Shown in pieces: positions 17,418-25,555 of a stretch of 64,000 bases of DNA (the stretch's first letter is position 1; each line of letters starts with the position of its first letter). Under the pieces are notes generated by a model that was given only the letters and a program-made list of their open reading frames with translations, was not told where the DNA came from and searched no databases. A program made the translations under genes and the position numbers. The DNA comes from Nonomuraea angiospora (GTDB taxonomy: Bacteria > Actinomycetota > Actinomycetes > Streptosporangiales > Streptosporangiaceae), in the NCBI RefSeq assembly GCF_014873145.1, contig NZ_JADBEK010000001.1:11842001-11906000 (forward strand). The letters are read 5' to 3'.

Positions 17418-18301
17418 AGTCGCAGTGAGGCGATGGCGGCGCGGTGGTCGCTGCCGGTCGCGGGGGCGACGCCCGCCTTGGTGGCCGTCATGCCCTTGAA
17501 CAGGATGTGGTCGGGCCGGGTGATCGGGAACTCGGACGGCCAGGTGAACCCGAACCCGTCGCCCGCCACGGTCTGCGCGTCGCTCAGCGGCGGGGTCAGC
17601 CCCCGCATGCCCCGGTCGGTGGTGGCGGTGTTGAGGTCGCCGAGCAGCAGGATGCGCTTGCTCGGGTCGGCGTCGATGAGCTTGCGCGCGTGCGCGAGGG
17701 AGACGTCGCGCGAGGCGGTCTCCCCGGGGCGGGCCGAGGCCAGGTGCATGACGTAGACGGTCACCTTGCCCTTGGGGGTGGCGACCACCGCGCGCAGCGC
17801 CCGCGGCCAGCCCAGGCCGACGTCGAGCGGCTTGGTCTCGCTGATCGGGTAGCGGCTCCACAGGCCGACCGTGCTGACCGGATAGTGGTACTTGAACATC
17901 TTGTTGAGCTGCTTGGCCGCGGGGCCGCCGCTGGTCAGCTCCTGGGCGGCCAGCAGGTCGAGGTCCTTGGCGATGATGCGGACGGCCTCGCCCGAGGCGT
18001 TGTTGGTCACGCCCACGTTGACCGTGCCGACGGTCAGGTCGCTCGGGCCGCCCGGCGGCGTGCGCAGCAGCGTGGAGCCGAACATCGCCGCCCACACCAC
18101 CCCGGGCACCAGCGCCGCGATCGCGGCCGCCCTGGAGCGTGCCAGCGCGGCGGCCAGGAGCAGCAGCGGGACGGAGACCCCCAGCCAGGGCAGCAGGCTC
18201 TCCATCACCGGCGTGAACCCGCCGAGCGCAGGGATCAGCCGGTGTCCAGCCATGGCCACGGCGACCACTGCGGACACGACGACGACCAGCCGGCTCAGCA
18301 C
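17414..18301 (-). CDS. Membrane-anchored endonuclease/exonuclease/phosphatase-family protein
   Basis: 295 residues from the chosen GTG at 18301. Three hydrophobic helices (about 3-22, 32-55 and 58-80) are followed by an extracytoplasmic EEP domain with GTVNVG, AAQELT, the catalytic GDLNTA and the C-terminal SDHRAAIA. Actinobacteria have many such secreted or anchored EEP hydrolases; the substrate is not predictable. A frame open to ATG 18373 exists, but TAGCCT lies 7 nt before the GTG at 18301 and the longer start would add a non-conserved basic stretch before the first helix. It is divergent from the LLM oxidoreductase and convergent with mocA. Confidence 0.8.
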   Translation of the reverse strand: MLSRLVVVVSAVVAVAMAGHRLIPALGGFTPVMESLLPWLGVSVPLLLLAAALARSRAAAIAALVPGVVWAAMFGSTLLRTPPGGPSDLTVGTVNVGVTNNASGEAVRIIAKDLDLLAAQELTSGGPAAKQLNKMFKYHYPVSTVGLWSRYPISETKPLDVGLGWPRALRAVVATPKGKVTVYVMHLASARPGETASRDVSLAHARKLIDADPSKRILLLGDLNTATTDRGMRGLTPPLSDAQTVAGDGFGFTWPSEFPITRPDHILFKGMTATKAGVAPATGSDHRAAIASLRL

Positions 18302-18308
18302 CTGATCC

Positions 18309-18314
18309 AGGCTA
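18309..18314 (-). promoter_or_regulatory. -10 hexamer TAGCCT (minus strand) for the EEP gene
   Basis: On the minus strand TAGCCT is followed by 7 nt and then the GTG at 18301, the leaderless geometry seen at several genes in this window. Confidence 0.45.
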
Positions 18315-18395
18315 GTGGCTCCCTGCCCGCCACGCCGACGCGATAGCCTGTTCGCGTCGCAACGGAATATCATTCGGTTTCATCGGGAGCCCGGC

Positions 18396-19436
18396 ATGCG
18401 CATCGGTATGGCACTCAACTACTCGGGCGGCTTCAAGGAGACGGTGGCCGAGCTGGCGGACTATGAGAAGGCCGGGCTCGACATCGTGTTCGTGGCCGAG
18501 GCCTACAGCTTCGACGCCGTCAGCCAGATGGGGTACATCGCGGCCAGGACCGAGCGGCTGGAGATCGCCTCCGGCATCCTGCCGATCTACTCCCGCACGC
18601 CGGCGCTGCTGGCCATGACGGCCGCGGGCCTGGACTACGTCTCCGACGGGCGCTTCACGCTCGGCCTCGGCGCGTCGGGGCCGCAGGTGATCGAGGGCTT
18701 CCACGGGGTGCCGTACACGGCGCCGCTCGGGCGTACCAGGGAGATCATCGAGATCTGCCGCCAGGTGTGGCGGCGCGAGCGCCTGGTGCACGAGGGCAAG
18801 CACTACACGCTGCCGCTCCCGGCCGGCCAGGGCACGGGCCTGGGCAAGCCGCTGAAGCTCATCAACCACCCGGTACGGCCCCGCATCCCGATCGTGATCG
18901 CCGCCATCGGGCCCAAGAACGTCGAGCTCGCCGCCGAACTGGCCGAGGGCTGGGAGCCGATCTTCTACGTGCCCGAGAAGGCCGCCGACGTGTGGGGCGC
19001 GTCGCTGGCCGCCGGCCGGGCGAAGCGCGACCCCGAGCTGGGCGAGCTGGACGTGATCGCGCAGGCGTCCCTGGCGATCGGCGACGACGTGGCCGGGCTG
19101 CTGGAGTTCGGGCGGCCGATGGCGGCCCTCTACATCGGCGGCATGGGCGCCAAGGGCCGCAACTTCTACAACGACCTGGCCAGGCGCTACGGCTACGAGA
19201 AGGAGGCCGAGCGGATCCAGGACCTCTACCTGGAGGGCAAGAAGGACGAGGCGGCCGCCCTGGTGCCCGGCGAGCTGCTGGAGAGCATGTCGCTGATCGG
19301 CAGCGAGGGGTTCGTGCGCGACCGCGTCCAGGCGATGAAGGAGTCGGGGGTGACCACGCTGAACGTGGCGCCGCTCGGCAGGACGCACGAGGAGCGGGTG
19401 CGGCTGATTGAGATGATCAAGGACATTGTGGGGTGA
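18396..19436 (+). CDS. LLM-class F420-dependent oxidoreductase
   Basis: 346 residues, a luciferase-like TIM barrel that uses F420H2. Motifs: MRIGMALNYSGGF at strand 1, EAYSFDAVSQMGYIAARTERLEIASGILPIY, and DYVSDGRFTLGLGASGPQVIEGFHGVPY, where F420 phosphate binds. The hydride acceptor cannot be told. Start ATG 18396 has GGGAG at 18385-18389. A TAGCCT hexamer at 18342-18347 is a candidate -10 box. It is followed by the leader peptide and symporter genes. Confidence 0.9.
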   Translation: MRIGMALNYSGGFKETVAELADYEKAGLDIVFVAEAYSFDAVSQMGYIAARTERLEIASGILPIYSRTPALLAMTAAGLDYVSDGRFTLGLGASGPQVIEGFHGVPYTAPLGRTREIIEICRQVWRRERLVHEGKHYTLPLPAGQGTGLGKPLKLINHPVRPRIPIVIAAIGPKNVELAAELAEGWEPIFYVPEKAADVWGASLAAGRAKRDPELGELDVIAQASLAIGDDVAGLLEFGRPMAALYIGGMGAKGRNFYNDLARRYGYEKEAERIQDLYLEGKKDEAAALVPGELLESMSLIGSEGFVRDRVQAMKESGVTTLNVAPLGRTHEERVRLIEMIKDIVG

Positions 19437-19487
19437 GTCACACCGTTTAGTGGAATACGCCCGTTTTGACGGGTGTTGTGGGAGCTC

Positions 19488-19571
19488 GTGAGGTTCATCC
19501 TGGTGTTCGTGTGGCTCGTCGAACGGCTGCACATCGATCTGTGCCGGCTGCACGGATCGCTCTGTCGCTGA
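19488..19571 (+). CDS. Short leader peptide of the actinobacterial 'HIDLxR...CR' type
   Basis: A 27-codon frame from GTG 19488 ends ERLHIDLCRLHGSLCR, then TGA. This closely matches the short 'putative leader peptides' with a RxHVDLxRxxSxxCR core that actinomycetes carry upstream of sulfur and cysteine genes. GGGAG at 19480-19484 precedes it; GTGs at 19503 and 19509 are alternative starts. It lies 90 bases before the DAACS symporter gene. Cys codons near its 3' end (TGC 19542, TGT 19563) would suit cysteine-dependent ribosome stalling. That it is translated and regulatory is inference. Confidence 0.65.
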   Translation: MRFILVFVWLVERLHIDLCRLHGSLCR

Positions 19572-19604
19572 CCGCGTCCGCCTCCATCCCCCCAATCCTC
19601 ACCT

Positions 19605-19652
19605 GGCATGCCCGCTCGCACGGCGGGCCGGCATGTCCTTCCCCTCGGGAGC
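19605..19652 (+). promoter_or_regulatory. Hairpins between leader peptide and symporter
   Basis: CATGCC near 19608 can pair with GGCATG near 19630, extended by CGC/GCG with a bulge, and the SD region contains the 10-bp palindrome GGGAGCTCCC (about 19648-19657). Together these could couple leader peptide translation to access of the symporter ribosome binding site. No U-tract is present. Confidence 0.35.
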
Positions 19653-19661
19653 TCCCCACCC

Positions 19662-20951
19662 ATGAAGAGATTCTCCTTCTCCCTGCAACTGCTGGTCGGC
19701 CTCGTGGCCGGCATCGCGCTGGGCTTCGTCGCCAAGATCTGGGACGTGGCCTGGCTGGCCGAGACGCTGACCCGGGTCGGGCAGATCTTCGTCCAGCTGC
19801 TCAAGCTCGCCGTCCCGCCCCTGGTCTTCACCGCCGTGCTGGTCAGCGTGGCCAACCTGCGCAACGTCAACGGCGCCGCCAGGCTCGCGTCCAAGACGCT
19901 GCTGTGGTTCCTCATCACCGCGTTCATCTCGGTGGCGCTGGCGATCGGGCTCGGCCTGCTCCTCAACCCCGGCCAGGGCGTCACCCTCGACACCGGCGCC
20001 GCCAAGGCCGTGGACCTCGAGGGCGCGGGCACCTGGCTCGACTTCGTCACCGGCATCGTGCCCACCAACATCGTCACCGCCTTCACCGAGGTGAAGGTCC
20101 TGCAGATCGTCTTCCTGGGGGTCGTGCTCGGCGCGGCGGCCCTGGCGGTCGGCGAGAAGGCCGAACCGTTCCTCAACCTCGGCCGCTCCGTCCTGGAGCT
20201 GGTCCAGAAGGCGCTGTGGTGGGTCCTGCGCCTGGCCCCCATCGGCACCGCGGGCCTGATCGGCAAGGCCGTCTCCACGTACGGGTGGGACCTGCTGGCG
20301 CCGCTGGCCAAGTTCAGCGCCGGGGTGTACGTCGGCTGCTTCATCGTGCTGCTGGCCGTCTACCCGACGCTGCTGGCCGTGTGGGGCAAGGTCAACCCCG
20401 TCCAGTTCTTCCGCAACGCCTGGCCCGCGATCGAGCTGGCCTTCGTCTCCCGCTCGTCCGTCGGCACGCTGCCGCTGACGCAGCGGGTCACCGTCGAGCG
20501 CAACGGCGTGGACCGCGACTACGCCTCCTTCGCCGTGCCGTTCGGCGCCACCACCAAGATGGACGGGTGCGCCTCGGTCTACCCGGCGCTGGCCGCGATC
20601 TTCGTGGCCCAGGTGTTCGGCGTGCCCCTCGGGTTCGGCGACTACCTGCTGATCGCGTTCGTGTCGGTGGTCGGCTCGGCCGCCACGGCGGGCCTGACCG
20701 GCGCGATCGTCATGCTGACGCTCACGCTCAGCACGCTGGGGCTGCCCCTTGAGGGCGTCGGCCTGCTGCTGGCCATCGACCCGATCCTCGACATGATCCG
20801 CACCGCCACCAACGTCGCCGGCCAGCTCGTCGTCCCCGTCCTGGTGGCGCGCTCGGAGGGCCGGCTGGACGAGGCCGTCTTCAACGCGCCGCCGCAGCCG
20901 CTGGACGCCGCCGCGCCGGTGGGGCGCGCGCCGCAGCCCGCGGCGGCCTGA
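19662..20951 (+). CDS. DAACS-family sodium/proton symporter (dicarboxylate, amino acid or cystine)
   Basis: 429 residues with about eight transmembrane helices and the two re-entrant loops of the DAACS family. Loop 1 carries SRSSVGTLPLTQ (family SSSSxTLP), followed by PFGATTKMDG (family GATxNMDG) and DPILDMIRTATNVAGQ in helix 8. The substrate is not fixed by these motifs. The upstream leader peptide of the sulfur type suggests cystine (as for TcyP of the same family), but glutamate or C4-dicarboxylates remain possible. The ATG is preceded by GGGAG. A strong hairpin follows the stop. Confidence 0.88.
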   Translation: MKRFSFSLQLLVGLVAGIALGFVAKIWDVAWLAETLTRVGQIFVQLLKLAVPPLVFTAVLVSVANLRNVNGAARLASKTLLWFLITAFISVALAIGLGLLLNPGQGVTLDTGAAKAVDLEGAGTWLDFVTGIVPTNIVTAFTEVKVLQIVFLGVVLGAAALAVGEKAEPFLNLGRSVLELVQKALWWVLRLAPIGTAGLIGKAVSTYGWDLLAPLAKFSAGVYVGCFIVLLAVYPTLLAVWGKVNPVQFFRNAWPAIELAFVSRSSVGTLPLTQRVTVERNGVDRDYASFAVPFGATTKMDGCASVYPALAAIFVAQVFGVPLGFGDYLLIAFVSVVGSAATAGLTGAIVMLTLTLSTLGLPLEGVGLLLAIDPILDMIRTATNVAGQLVVPVLVARSEGRLDEAVFNAPPQPLDAAAPVGRAPQPAAA

Positions 20952-20957
20952 CCTCGC

Positions 20958-21001
20958 CGCCGGGCGGCCCGCAGCGCGTACGGGAGGCGGGCCGCCCGGC
21001 G
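20958..21001 (+). terminator. Strong hairpin terminator after the symporter gene
   Basis: A perfect 15-bp stem, CGCCGGGCGGCCCGC (20958-20972) with GCGGGCCGCCCGGCG (20987-21001), and a 14-nt loop begin 6 bases after the stop. There is no U-tract, as is usual in actinomycetes. Confidence 0.75.
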
Positions 21002-21032
21002 CGATGATGGGGCGGCAGGGTCTGTGGGGCCC

Positions 21033-21038
21033 TATGGT
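21033..21038 (+). promoter_or_regulatory. Probable -10 hexamer (TATGGT) for the pseudokinase gene
   Basis: TATGGT would start a transcript near 21045 with a leader of about 30 nt holding GGCGGGGA just before ATG 21076. Confidence 0.35.
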
Positions 21039-21075
21039 GGTCGGAAATCCTGATGTTCGAGTAATTGGCGGGGAT

Positions 21076-22710
21076 ATGTCCGACGCGACGCCGTCCTTGG
21101 TCGCTGACCGGTATCGGCTTGACGAGCGCATCAGCAGCGGGCCGATGGGTGAGGTGTGGCGAGGCTACGACACGCGGGCCGACTGGGTCGTGGCCGTGAA
21201 GGTGCTCGGCGCCCGGGTGGCGGGGGCCACGACCCGGGAGGTGCTCAGGCAGCACGCCCAGGCCGTGGCCCGGGTCATCCATCCGAACGTGGCCATGGTC
21301 CTGGACGTCGGCGACCAGGGCGGGGCGCCGTTCCTGGTGATGGAGTTCCTCACCGGCCCGAGCCTGGGCGAGGAGCTGGCCGCGCGCGGTCCCCTGCCGA
21401 TCGTCGAGGTGTGCGACCTGGTCGGGCAGGCCGCGGCCGGGCTCGACGCCGCGCACCGGGCCGGGGTCGTGCACGGGCACGTCGCCCCGCACAGCTTCCG
21501 GCTGGCCGCGAGCGGGGTGCTCAAGGTCGTCGGGTTCGGGATGGACGACCGGGTGCCGGGGGATTCGCGGTACGTGGCGCCCGAGCGGGTGGCGGGGCAG
21601 GAGGCCGCGGCCGCCGGGGACCTGTACGCGCTGGGGTGCGTCTGCTACGAGCTCCTGTGCGGCCGGCCGCCCTTCGGCGACGGGGCGCAGGACGGTTCCG
21701 GCGGCGTTCAGGGGCGGGGCGCGGTCGCCGCGCCGAGCGCGTCGAGGGCCGAGGTGCCGGCGGAGCTGGATCGACTCGTGCTGGCCATGATCGCCGAGGA
21801 TCCCGCGCAGCGGCCCGGCAGCGGGGAAGCGGTCCGGCGGGCGCTGGCCGCCATCGCGCGGCCGCGCGCCAACCCGGCCGCACCGCCCGTTGGGTCGCCT
21901 CCGCCCGCCGCCCCGCCCGCCGGGTCGCCTCCGCCCGCCGCCCCGCCCGCCGGGTCGCCTCCGCTCGGGTCGCCTCCGCCCGGGGCGGTCATGCCCGTGA
22001 CGGGCGTCTCCCTCCGGGGCGGCGGCGGGCTGGGCGGCGCGCCCGGCGCCGGGACGGCCGGGGGCGACGGATCGACCGAGATCTTCCAGGCCCCGGGGCC
22101 CGGCGGGGCTCCCAGGGCCGGTGACACCGCCGTCTACCAGGCGGGCGACCTAGAGCCCGCCCCCGGGCCGAACCGCAAGCTCATCCTCCAGCTCGGCGCC
22201 GCCGTGGTGGTCATCGCGGTGGTGACCGTGGTCATGGTGATGTGGGCGGGCGCGAGGAAGGAAGAGCCGCTGACCGCCTCCACCCCGACCGCCGAACCGA
22301 CCACCCTGCCGACCACCCCGCCGACGATCCCCACCGTGGAGCACACGCCCGACTCGACGCCCGGCGTGGTGAGCACCCTGGGGCCGACCTCGCTGCGCGA
22401 GACGGTCCGGCCCAAGGCCACCCTGGGCGAGGCGATCCCGCCGGGCGGCTGGAGCAAGTGGCTGTCGGAGTTCGACAAGGCGGTGTCGGCCCAGCAGGCC
22501 ATGGGCGCGATCGACCCCAAGGTCGCGGACAAGGCCCGGGACAAGATCAGGAAGGCGGCCAGGAAGTTCCAGGAGGGCCGCGTCGACGCGGGGATCGACC
22601 AGATCGCCGGCGTCTACCGTGACCTGAGGCGGGCGCAGGAGAAGGGCGACATGGGCGATGCCGGGCCGGCGGCGCAGGTCCTGGAGGACTGGCGGCTGCC
22701 CGACCACTAG
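21076..22710 (+). CDS. Membrane-anchored Ser/Thr kinase-like protein, predicted pseudokinase
   Basis: 544 residues. A Hanks-type kinase fold covers about 10-265, then a Pro/Ala-rich linker with 30-nt DNA repeats (about 270-300), one transmembrane helix (about 370-392) and a 150-residue extracytoplasmic region, the layout of bacterial sensor kinases. The ATP lysine is present (VAVK, K42) and APE is intact (YVAPERV), but the catalytic HRD is HGH (133-135, in VVHGHVAPHSF) and DFG is GFG (153-155, in KVVGFGM), so both the catalytic base and the Mg ligand are missing. It probably binds partners rather than phosphorylating them. ATG 21076 is chosen for its SD; an ATG at 21004 is in frame but lies in the terminator region. 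Confidence 0.88.
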   Translation: MSDATPSLVADRYRLDERISSGPMGEVWRGYDTRADWVVAVKVLGARVAGATTREVLRQHAQAVARVIHPNVAMVLDVGDQGGAPFLVMEFLTGPSLGEELAARGPLPIVEVCDLVGQAAAGLDAAHRAGVVHGHVAPHSFRLAASGVLKVVGFGMDDRVPGDSRYVAPERVAGQEAAAAGDLYALGCVCYELLCGRPPFGDGAQDGSGGVQGRGAVAAPSASRAEVPAELDRLVLAMIAEDPAQRPGSGEAVRRALAAIARPRANPAAPPVGSPPPAAPPAGSPPPAAPPAGSPPLGSPPPGAVMPVTGVSLRGGGGLGGAPGAGTAGGDGSTEIFQAPGPGGAPRAGDTAVYQAGDLEPAPGPNRKLILQLGAAVVVIAVVTVVMVMWAGARKEEPLTASTPTAEPTTLPTTPPTIPTVEHTPDSTPGVVSTLGPTSLRETVRPKATLGEAIPPGGWSKWLSEFDKAVSAQQAMGAIDPKVADKARDKIRKAARKFQEGRVDAGIDQIAGVYRDLRRAQEKGDMGDAGPAAQVLEDWRLPDH

Positions 22711-22728
22711 GAGCTCCAGACGGCTCTA

Positions 22729-22770
22729 GGCGGGCTCGGCCAGGTGGCAGGCGGGTTCGGCCGGGTGGCG
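22729..22770 (+). repeat. Tandem 21-bp repeat, two copies
   Basis: Two adjacent 21-mers (22729-22749 and 22750-22770) of the form GGCGGGYTCGGCCRGGTGGCR match at 18 of 21 bases. They lie just upstream of the pepQ promoter hexamer. Confidence 0.6.
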
Positions 22771-22799
22771 GGCGATAGTGACGCCGGGGGCGGAACACG

Positions 22800-22805
22800 T
22801 ACATT
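22800..22805 (+). promoter_or_regulatory. -10 hexamer TACATT of a leaderless-type promoter
   Basis: TACATT sits 6 nt before ATG 22812. A -35-like GTGACG at 22778-22783 is 16 nt upstream. Confidence 0.6.
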
Positions 22806-22811
22806 GGCGCC

Positions 22812-23849
22812 ATGAGCGTCGACTACGTGGCACGCCGGGCCCGCCTGGCCGGCTTGCTGCCCGCCCGTGAGGTGCCCGCCCTGCTGGTCACCTCCCCCGT
22901 GAACGTCCGCTACCTCACCGGGCTGGTCAGCTCGAACGCCGCCGTCCTGGTCAGGGCCGACGGCACGGCGCTGCTGGCGACCGACAACCGCTACATCGAG
23001 GTGGCCCGCACGCTGGACGTGCCGTCCGTCGAGGCGTACGACGTGGAGAGCGCGCTGGTGGAGCCGGGGGCCGGGATCGAGGCGGCGTGGATGAGCGTGG
23101 CCACGTACCGGCGCCTGGGCGCGGGGCTGGTGCCGCTGGAGCCGGTGGTGGAGCTGCTGCGGGCGGTCAAGGACGACGGCGAGCTGGAGCTCCTCCGTAC
23201 GGCCTGCGAGATCACCGACCAGGCATTTGCCGATATTTCAGGGAAAATCGTCCCGGGGATCACCGAGCGCGACCTCGCCCGCCTCCTCGACAACCGCATG
23301 ACCGAGCTGGGCGCCGACAAGCCCGCGTTCGACACGATCGTGGCCGCCGGCGAGAACGGCGCGATCCCGCACCACGCCCCCTCCGGCAGGGAGATGCGGA
23401 CCGGCGACCTGGTCACCATCGACTTCGGCGCCCGCTACCGGGGCTACCACGCCGACATGACCAGGACGGTCTGCCTGGGCCCGCCGACGGACTGGCAGCG
23501 CGAGATCTACGACCTGGTCGCCGAGGCGCAGCGGGCCGGCAGGCACGCGCTCGCGCCGGGCGCGGGGGCCAGGGACGTGGACGCGGCGGCCCGTGGCGTC
23601 ATCGAGGACGCGGGGTACGGGAGCCGCTTCCGGCACGGCCTGGGACACGGAGTCGGCCTGGAGATCCACGAGGAGCCGTTCCTCGGCCCTTCGCGGACCG
23701 GTAGACTAGAGGATCGAGTTCCGATCACCGTCGAGCCTGGGGTCTATCTCCCGGGCCGGGGCGGCGTTCGCATCGAGGACACCCTGGTGACACGTGAGGG
23801 CGGGCCGGAACTTTTCACGAAGACGACCAAGGAGCTGCTCGTCCTTTAG
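22812..23849 (+). CDS. pepQ: Xaa-Pro dipeptidase/aminopeptidase (M24 family)
   Basis: 345 residues. The N-terminal creatinase-like domain (about 1-125) is followed by the pita-bread metallopeptidase domain. Metal ligands are visible: the Asp of [18 protein letters not shown], the His of [15 protein letters not shown], the Glu of [11 protein letters not shown] and that of GVRIEDT. It cuts dipeptides or N-termini before proline. In actinobacteria this gene regularly precedes efp, as here (26-nt gap), and may share that transcript. Confidence 0.93.
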   Translation: MSVDYVARRARLAGLLPAREVPALLVTSPVNVRYLTGLVSSNAAVLVRADGTALLATDNRYIEVARTLDVPSVEAYDVESALVEPGAGIEAAWMSVATYRRLGAGLVPLEPVVELLRAVKDDGELELLRTACEITDQAFADISGKIVPGITERDLARLLDNRMTELGADKPAFDTIVAAGENGAIPHHAPSGREMRTGDLVTIDFGARYRGYHADMTRTVCLGPPTDWQREIYDLVAEAQRAGRHALAPGAGARDVDAAARGVIEDAGYGSRFRHGLGHGVGLEIHEEPFLGPSRTGRLEDRVPITVEPGVYLPGRGGVRIEDTLVTREGGPELFTKTTKELLVL

Positions 23850-23875
23850 AGCGGCCGCACGCGGGAGAAGAACGA

Positions 23876-24436
23876 GTGGCGACGACCAACGACCTCAAGA
23901 ACGGCATGGTGCTGAAGCTCGAGGGCGGTGAGCTCTGGGCCGTGGTCGAGTTCCAGCACGTCAAGCCGGGCAAGGGTGGCGCGTTCGTGCGCACCAAGCT
24001 CAAGAACGTCCTCTCCGGCAAGGTCGTCGACAAGACCTTCAACGCCGGCGTGAAGGTCGACGTGGCCAACGTCGACAAGCGCGAGATGCAGTACTCGTAC
24101 AAGGACGGCGACGACTTCGTGTTCATGGACACCGAGACCTACGACATGGTCAACGTGCCCAGCGGCACCGTCGGCACCGCCGCCAACTACATGCTGGAGA
24201 ACACTCTGGCCACGGTCGCGTTCAACGAGGGCTCGGCCCTCTACGTCGATCTGCCCGCCGCGGTCGAGCTGACCATCGCCGAAACCGAGCCCGGCCTCCA
24301 GGGCGACCGCTCCACCGGCGGCACCAAGCCCGCCACGCTGGAGACCGGCGCCGAGATCAAGGTGCCGCTGTTCATCACCACCGGGGAGAAGGTCAAGGTC
24401 GACACCCGCAGCGGCGATTACCTCGGCCGGGCCTGA
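23876..24436 (+). CDS. efp: Elongation factor P
   Basis: 186 residues, the exact family size, with three beta-barrel domains. It relieves ribosomes stalled at polyproline. Domain I holds the loop [17 protein letters not shown], with the tip lysine in KPGKG; this proline-framed loop is the type that in actinobacteria works without the lysylation system. The C-terminus [10 protein letters not shown] matches the family signature. GTG start with GGGAG 8 nt upstream. The Pro-rich proteins of this window (FtsI, FtsZ, MurF insert) would be natural clients. Confidence 0.97.
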   Translation: MATTNDLKNGMVLKLEGGELWAVVEFQHVKPGKGGAFVRTKLKNVLSGKVVDKTFNAGVKVDVANVDKREMQYSYKDGDDFVFMDTETYDMVNVPSGTVGTAANYMLENTLATVAFNEGSALYVDLPAAVELTIAETEPGLQGDRSTGGTKPATLETGAEIKVPLFITTGEKVKVDTRSGDYLGRA

Positions 24437-24437
24437 G

Positions 24438-24848
24438 GTGTCGGCACGCGGCAAAGCACGCCGGCGGGCGCTTGACATCCTCTTCGAGGCCGAGCTGCGC
24501 GGCGAGGATCCGCTGAAGATCCTCGCCGAACGCGTGGAGCGGCAGGAGCCCCCGGTGAACGAATACACCTCGACCATCGTCGAGGGCGTCGCCAGACACC
24601 ACGCGCGCATCGACGAGCTGATCACCACGTACGCCGAGGGCTGGACCCTCGACCGGATGCCCGCCGTCGACCGCAACCTGCTGCGCGGGGGCACGTACGA
24701 GCTGCTCTGGATGCCCGGCGTGCCCGAGGGCGTGGTGATCAGCGAGTGGGTGCACCTGGCGGGTGAGCTGTCCACGGACGAGTCGCCGCAGTTCGTGAAC
24801 GGGCTGCTGGCCCGCTTCAAGCAGCTCAAGCCAAGCCTCACCCTTTAG
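24438..24848 (+). CDS. nusB: Transcription antitermination factor NusB
   Basis: 136 residues, all-helical RNA-binding protein that joins S10 at boxA in rRNA operons. It starts ARGKARRRALDILFEAELRG, typical for the Arg-rich RNA-contacting first helix, and later shows the MPAVDRNLLRGGTYELLW and FVNGLLARFKQ motifs. The GTG start lies one base after the efp stop. Confidence 0.96.
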   Translation: MSARGKARRRALDILFEAELRGEDPLKILAERVERQEPPVNEYTSTIVEGVARHHARIDELITTYAEGWTLDRMPAVDRNLLRGGTYELLWMPGVPEGVVISEWVHLAGELSTDESPQFVNGLLARFKQLKPSLTL

Positions 24849-24864
24849 ACACCGACAAAAGCCT

Positions 24865-24904
24865 GCGTTCGGGGTACGTTCCCAACAAACAAGGGATACG
24901 TTCC
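24865..24904 (+). promoter_or_regulatory. Direct repeats TACGTTCC, candidate operator
   Basis: TACGTTCC occurs at 24875-24882 and 24897-24904, 22 bp apart (two helix turns), with a partial copy GCGTTCGG near 24865. The two copies have AAC/AAG after them. They lie in the 226-base gap after nusB, otherwise empty. A regulator-binding site is possible; no gene start lies close downstream (the next is 25075). Confidence 0.35.
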
Positions 24905-25062
24905 AAGAACACGATGCCTGCACGGCTCGCCGATGCGAGGGACGTGCGTCGTCACACGGCCGGGCGCCTGTGCGCGCAAGCCTGACGTGTGGCCAGGGCG
25001 CGTGCGGACAAGTGGCGCGTCACCAGCCGCGACGCGCCCCTTTCCGTTCGCGCGGCGGTGCG

Positions 25063-25068
25063 TATCGT
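25063..25068 (+). promoter_or_regulatory. -10 hexamer TATCGT of a leaderless-type promoter
   Basis: TATCGT sits 6 nt before ATG 25075 and fixes the start of the YjbR gene. Confidence 0.55.
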
Positions 25069-25074
25069 GTGGGC

Positions 25075-25413
25075 ATGGTGACCGAGGACGACGTACGCCG
25101 GCTCGCCCTGGCGCTGCCCGAGACCGTCGAGAAGACCATGTACGGCACGCCCGCCTTCTACGTCCGCGGCAAGTGGTTCGCCCGGGTGCGGGAGGAGGGC
25201 GACGTGCTGGTGCTGCCGGTGGGCTCCGAGGAGGAGAAGGCGGGGCTCATCGCGGCCGAGCCGGCCGCGTTCTTCACGACGCCGCACTACGACGGGTCGG
25301 CCACGGTGCTGGTGCGGTTCGGGGCCGTGGACGCCGGGGAGATGGGCGAGCTGCTGGCGGAGGCGTGGCGGCTGCGGGCGCCCAGGCGGCTGGCCGCCGG
25401 CTTCGACGCCTGA
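25075..25413 (+). CDS. MmcQ/YjbR-family protein
   Basis: 112 residues. It has the CyaY-like fold signatures LALALPETVEKTMYGTPAFYVRGKWFARV and a C-terminal LLAEAWRLRAPRRLA helix. YjbR proteins are small, sometimes called DNA-binding, without a firm role. The frame stays open upstream to 24970, but those codons are not conserved-looking and the TATCGT-6 nt-ATG arrangement points to 25075. Confidence 0.85.
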   Translation: MVTEDDVRRLALALPETVEKTMYGTPAFYVRGKWFARVREEGDVLVLPVGSEEEKAGLIAAEPAAFFTTPHYDGSATVLVRFGAVDAGEMGELLAEAWRLRAPRRLAAGFDA

Positions 25414-25414
25414 C

Positions 25415-25555
25415 CCCGCCGCCCGCACATCGCCGCCCGCACATCGACGGCCTGACCCCGCCGGCCGTATGTCGCCGCCCGCACATCGACGGCCGGATGC
25501 CGCTGCCCGGACCTCGGCGCCCGGACCTCGACGCCCGGACATCGGCGGCGACGCG
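25415..25555 (+). repeat. Degenerate GC-rich repeat tract
   Basis: The 3' flank of the YjbR gene contains repeated units of the type CGCCGCCCGCACATCG (about 25423, 25438, 25475) and then CGCCCGGACCTCG / CGCCCGGACATCG. The units are short and imperfect and no ORF with family similarity covers them. The 360 bases to the next gene otherwise hold only a TAGGCT hexamer at 25672-25677, a possible promoter for the methyltransferase gene. Confidence 0.5.

Noticed and set aside
19456..19475. Hairpin CCCGT-ttttg-ACGGG as a terminator of the LLM gene
   Set aside because: Only a 5-bp stem with no U-tract after it; too weak to annotate.
25415..25555. Possible CRISPR array
   Set aside because: Units are short, imperfect and without regular unique spacers, and no cas genes are present.
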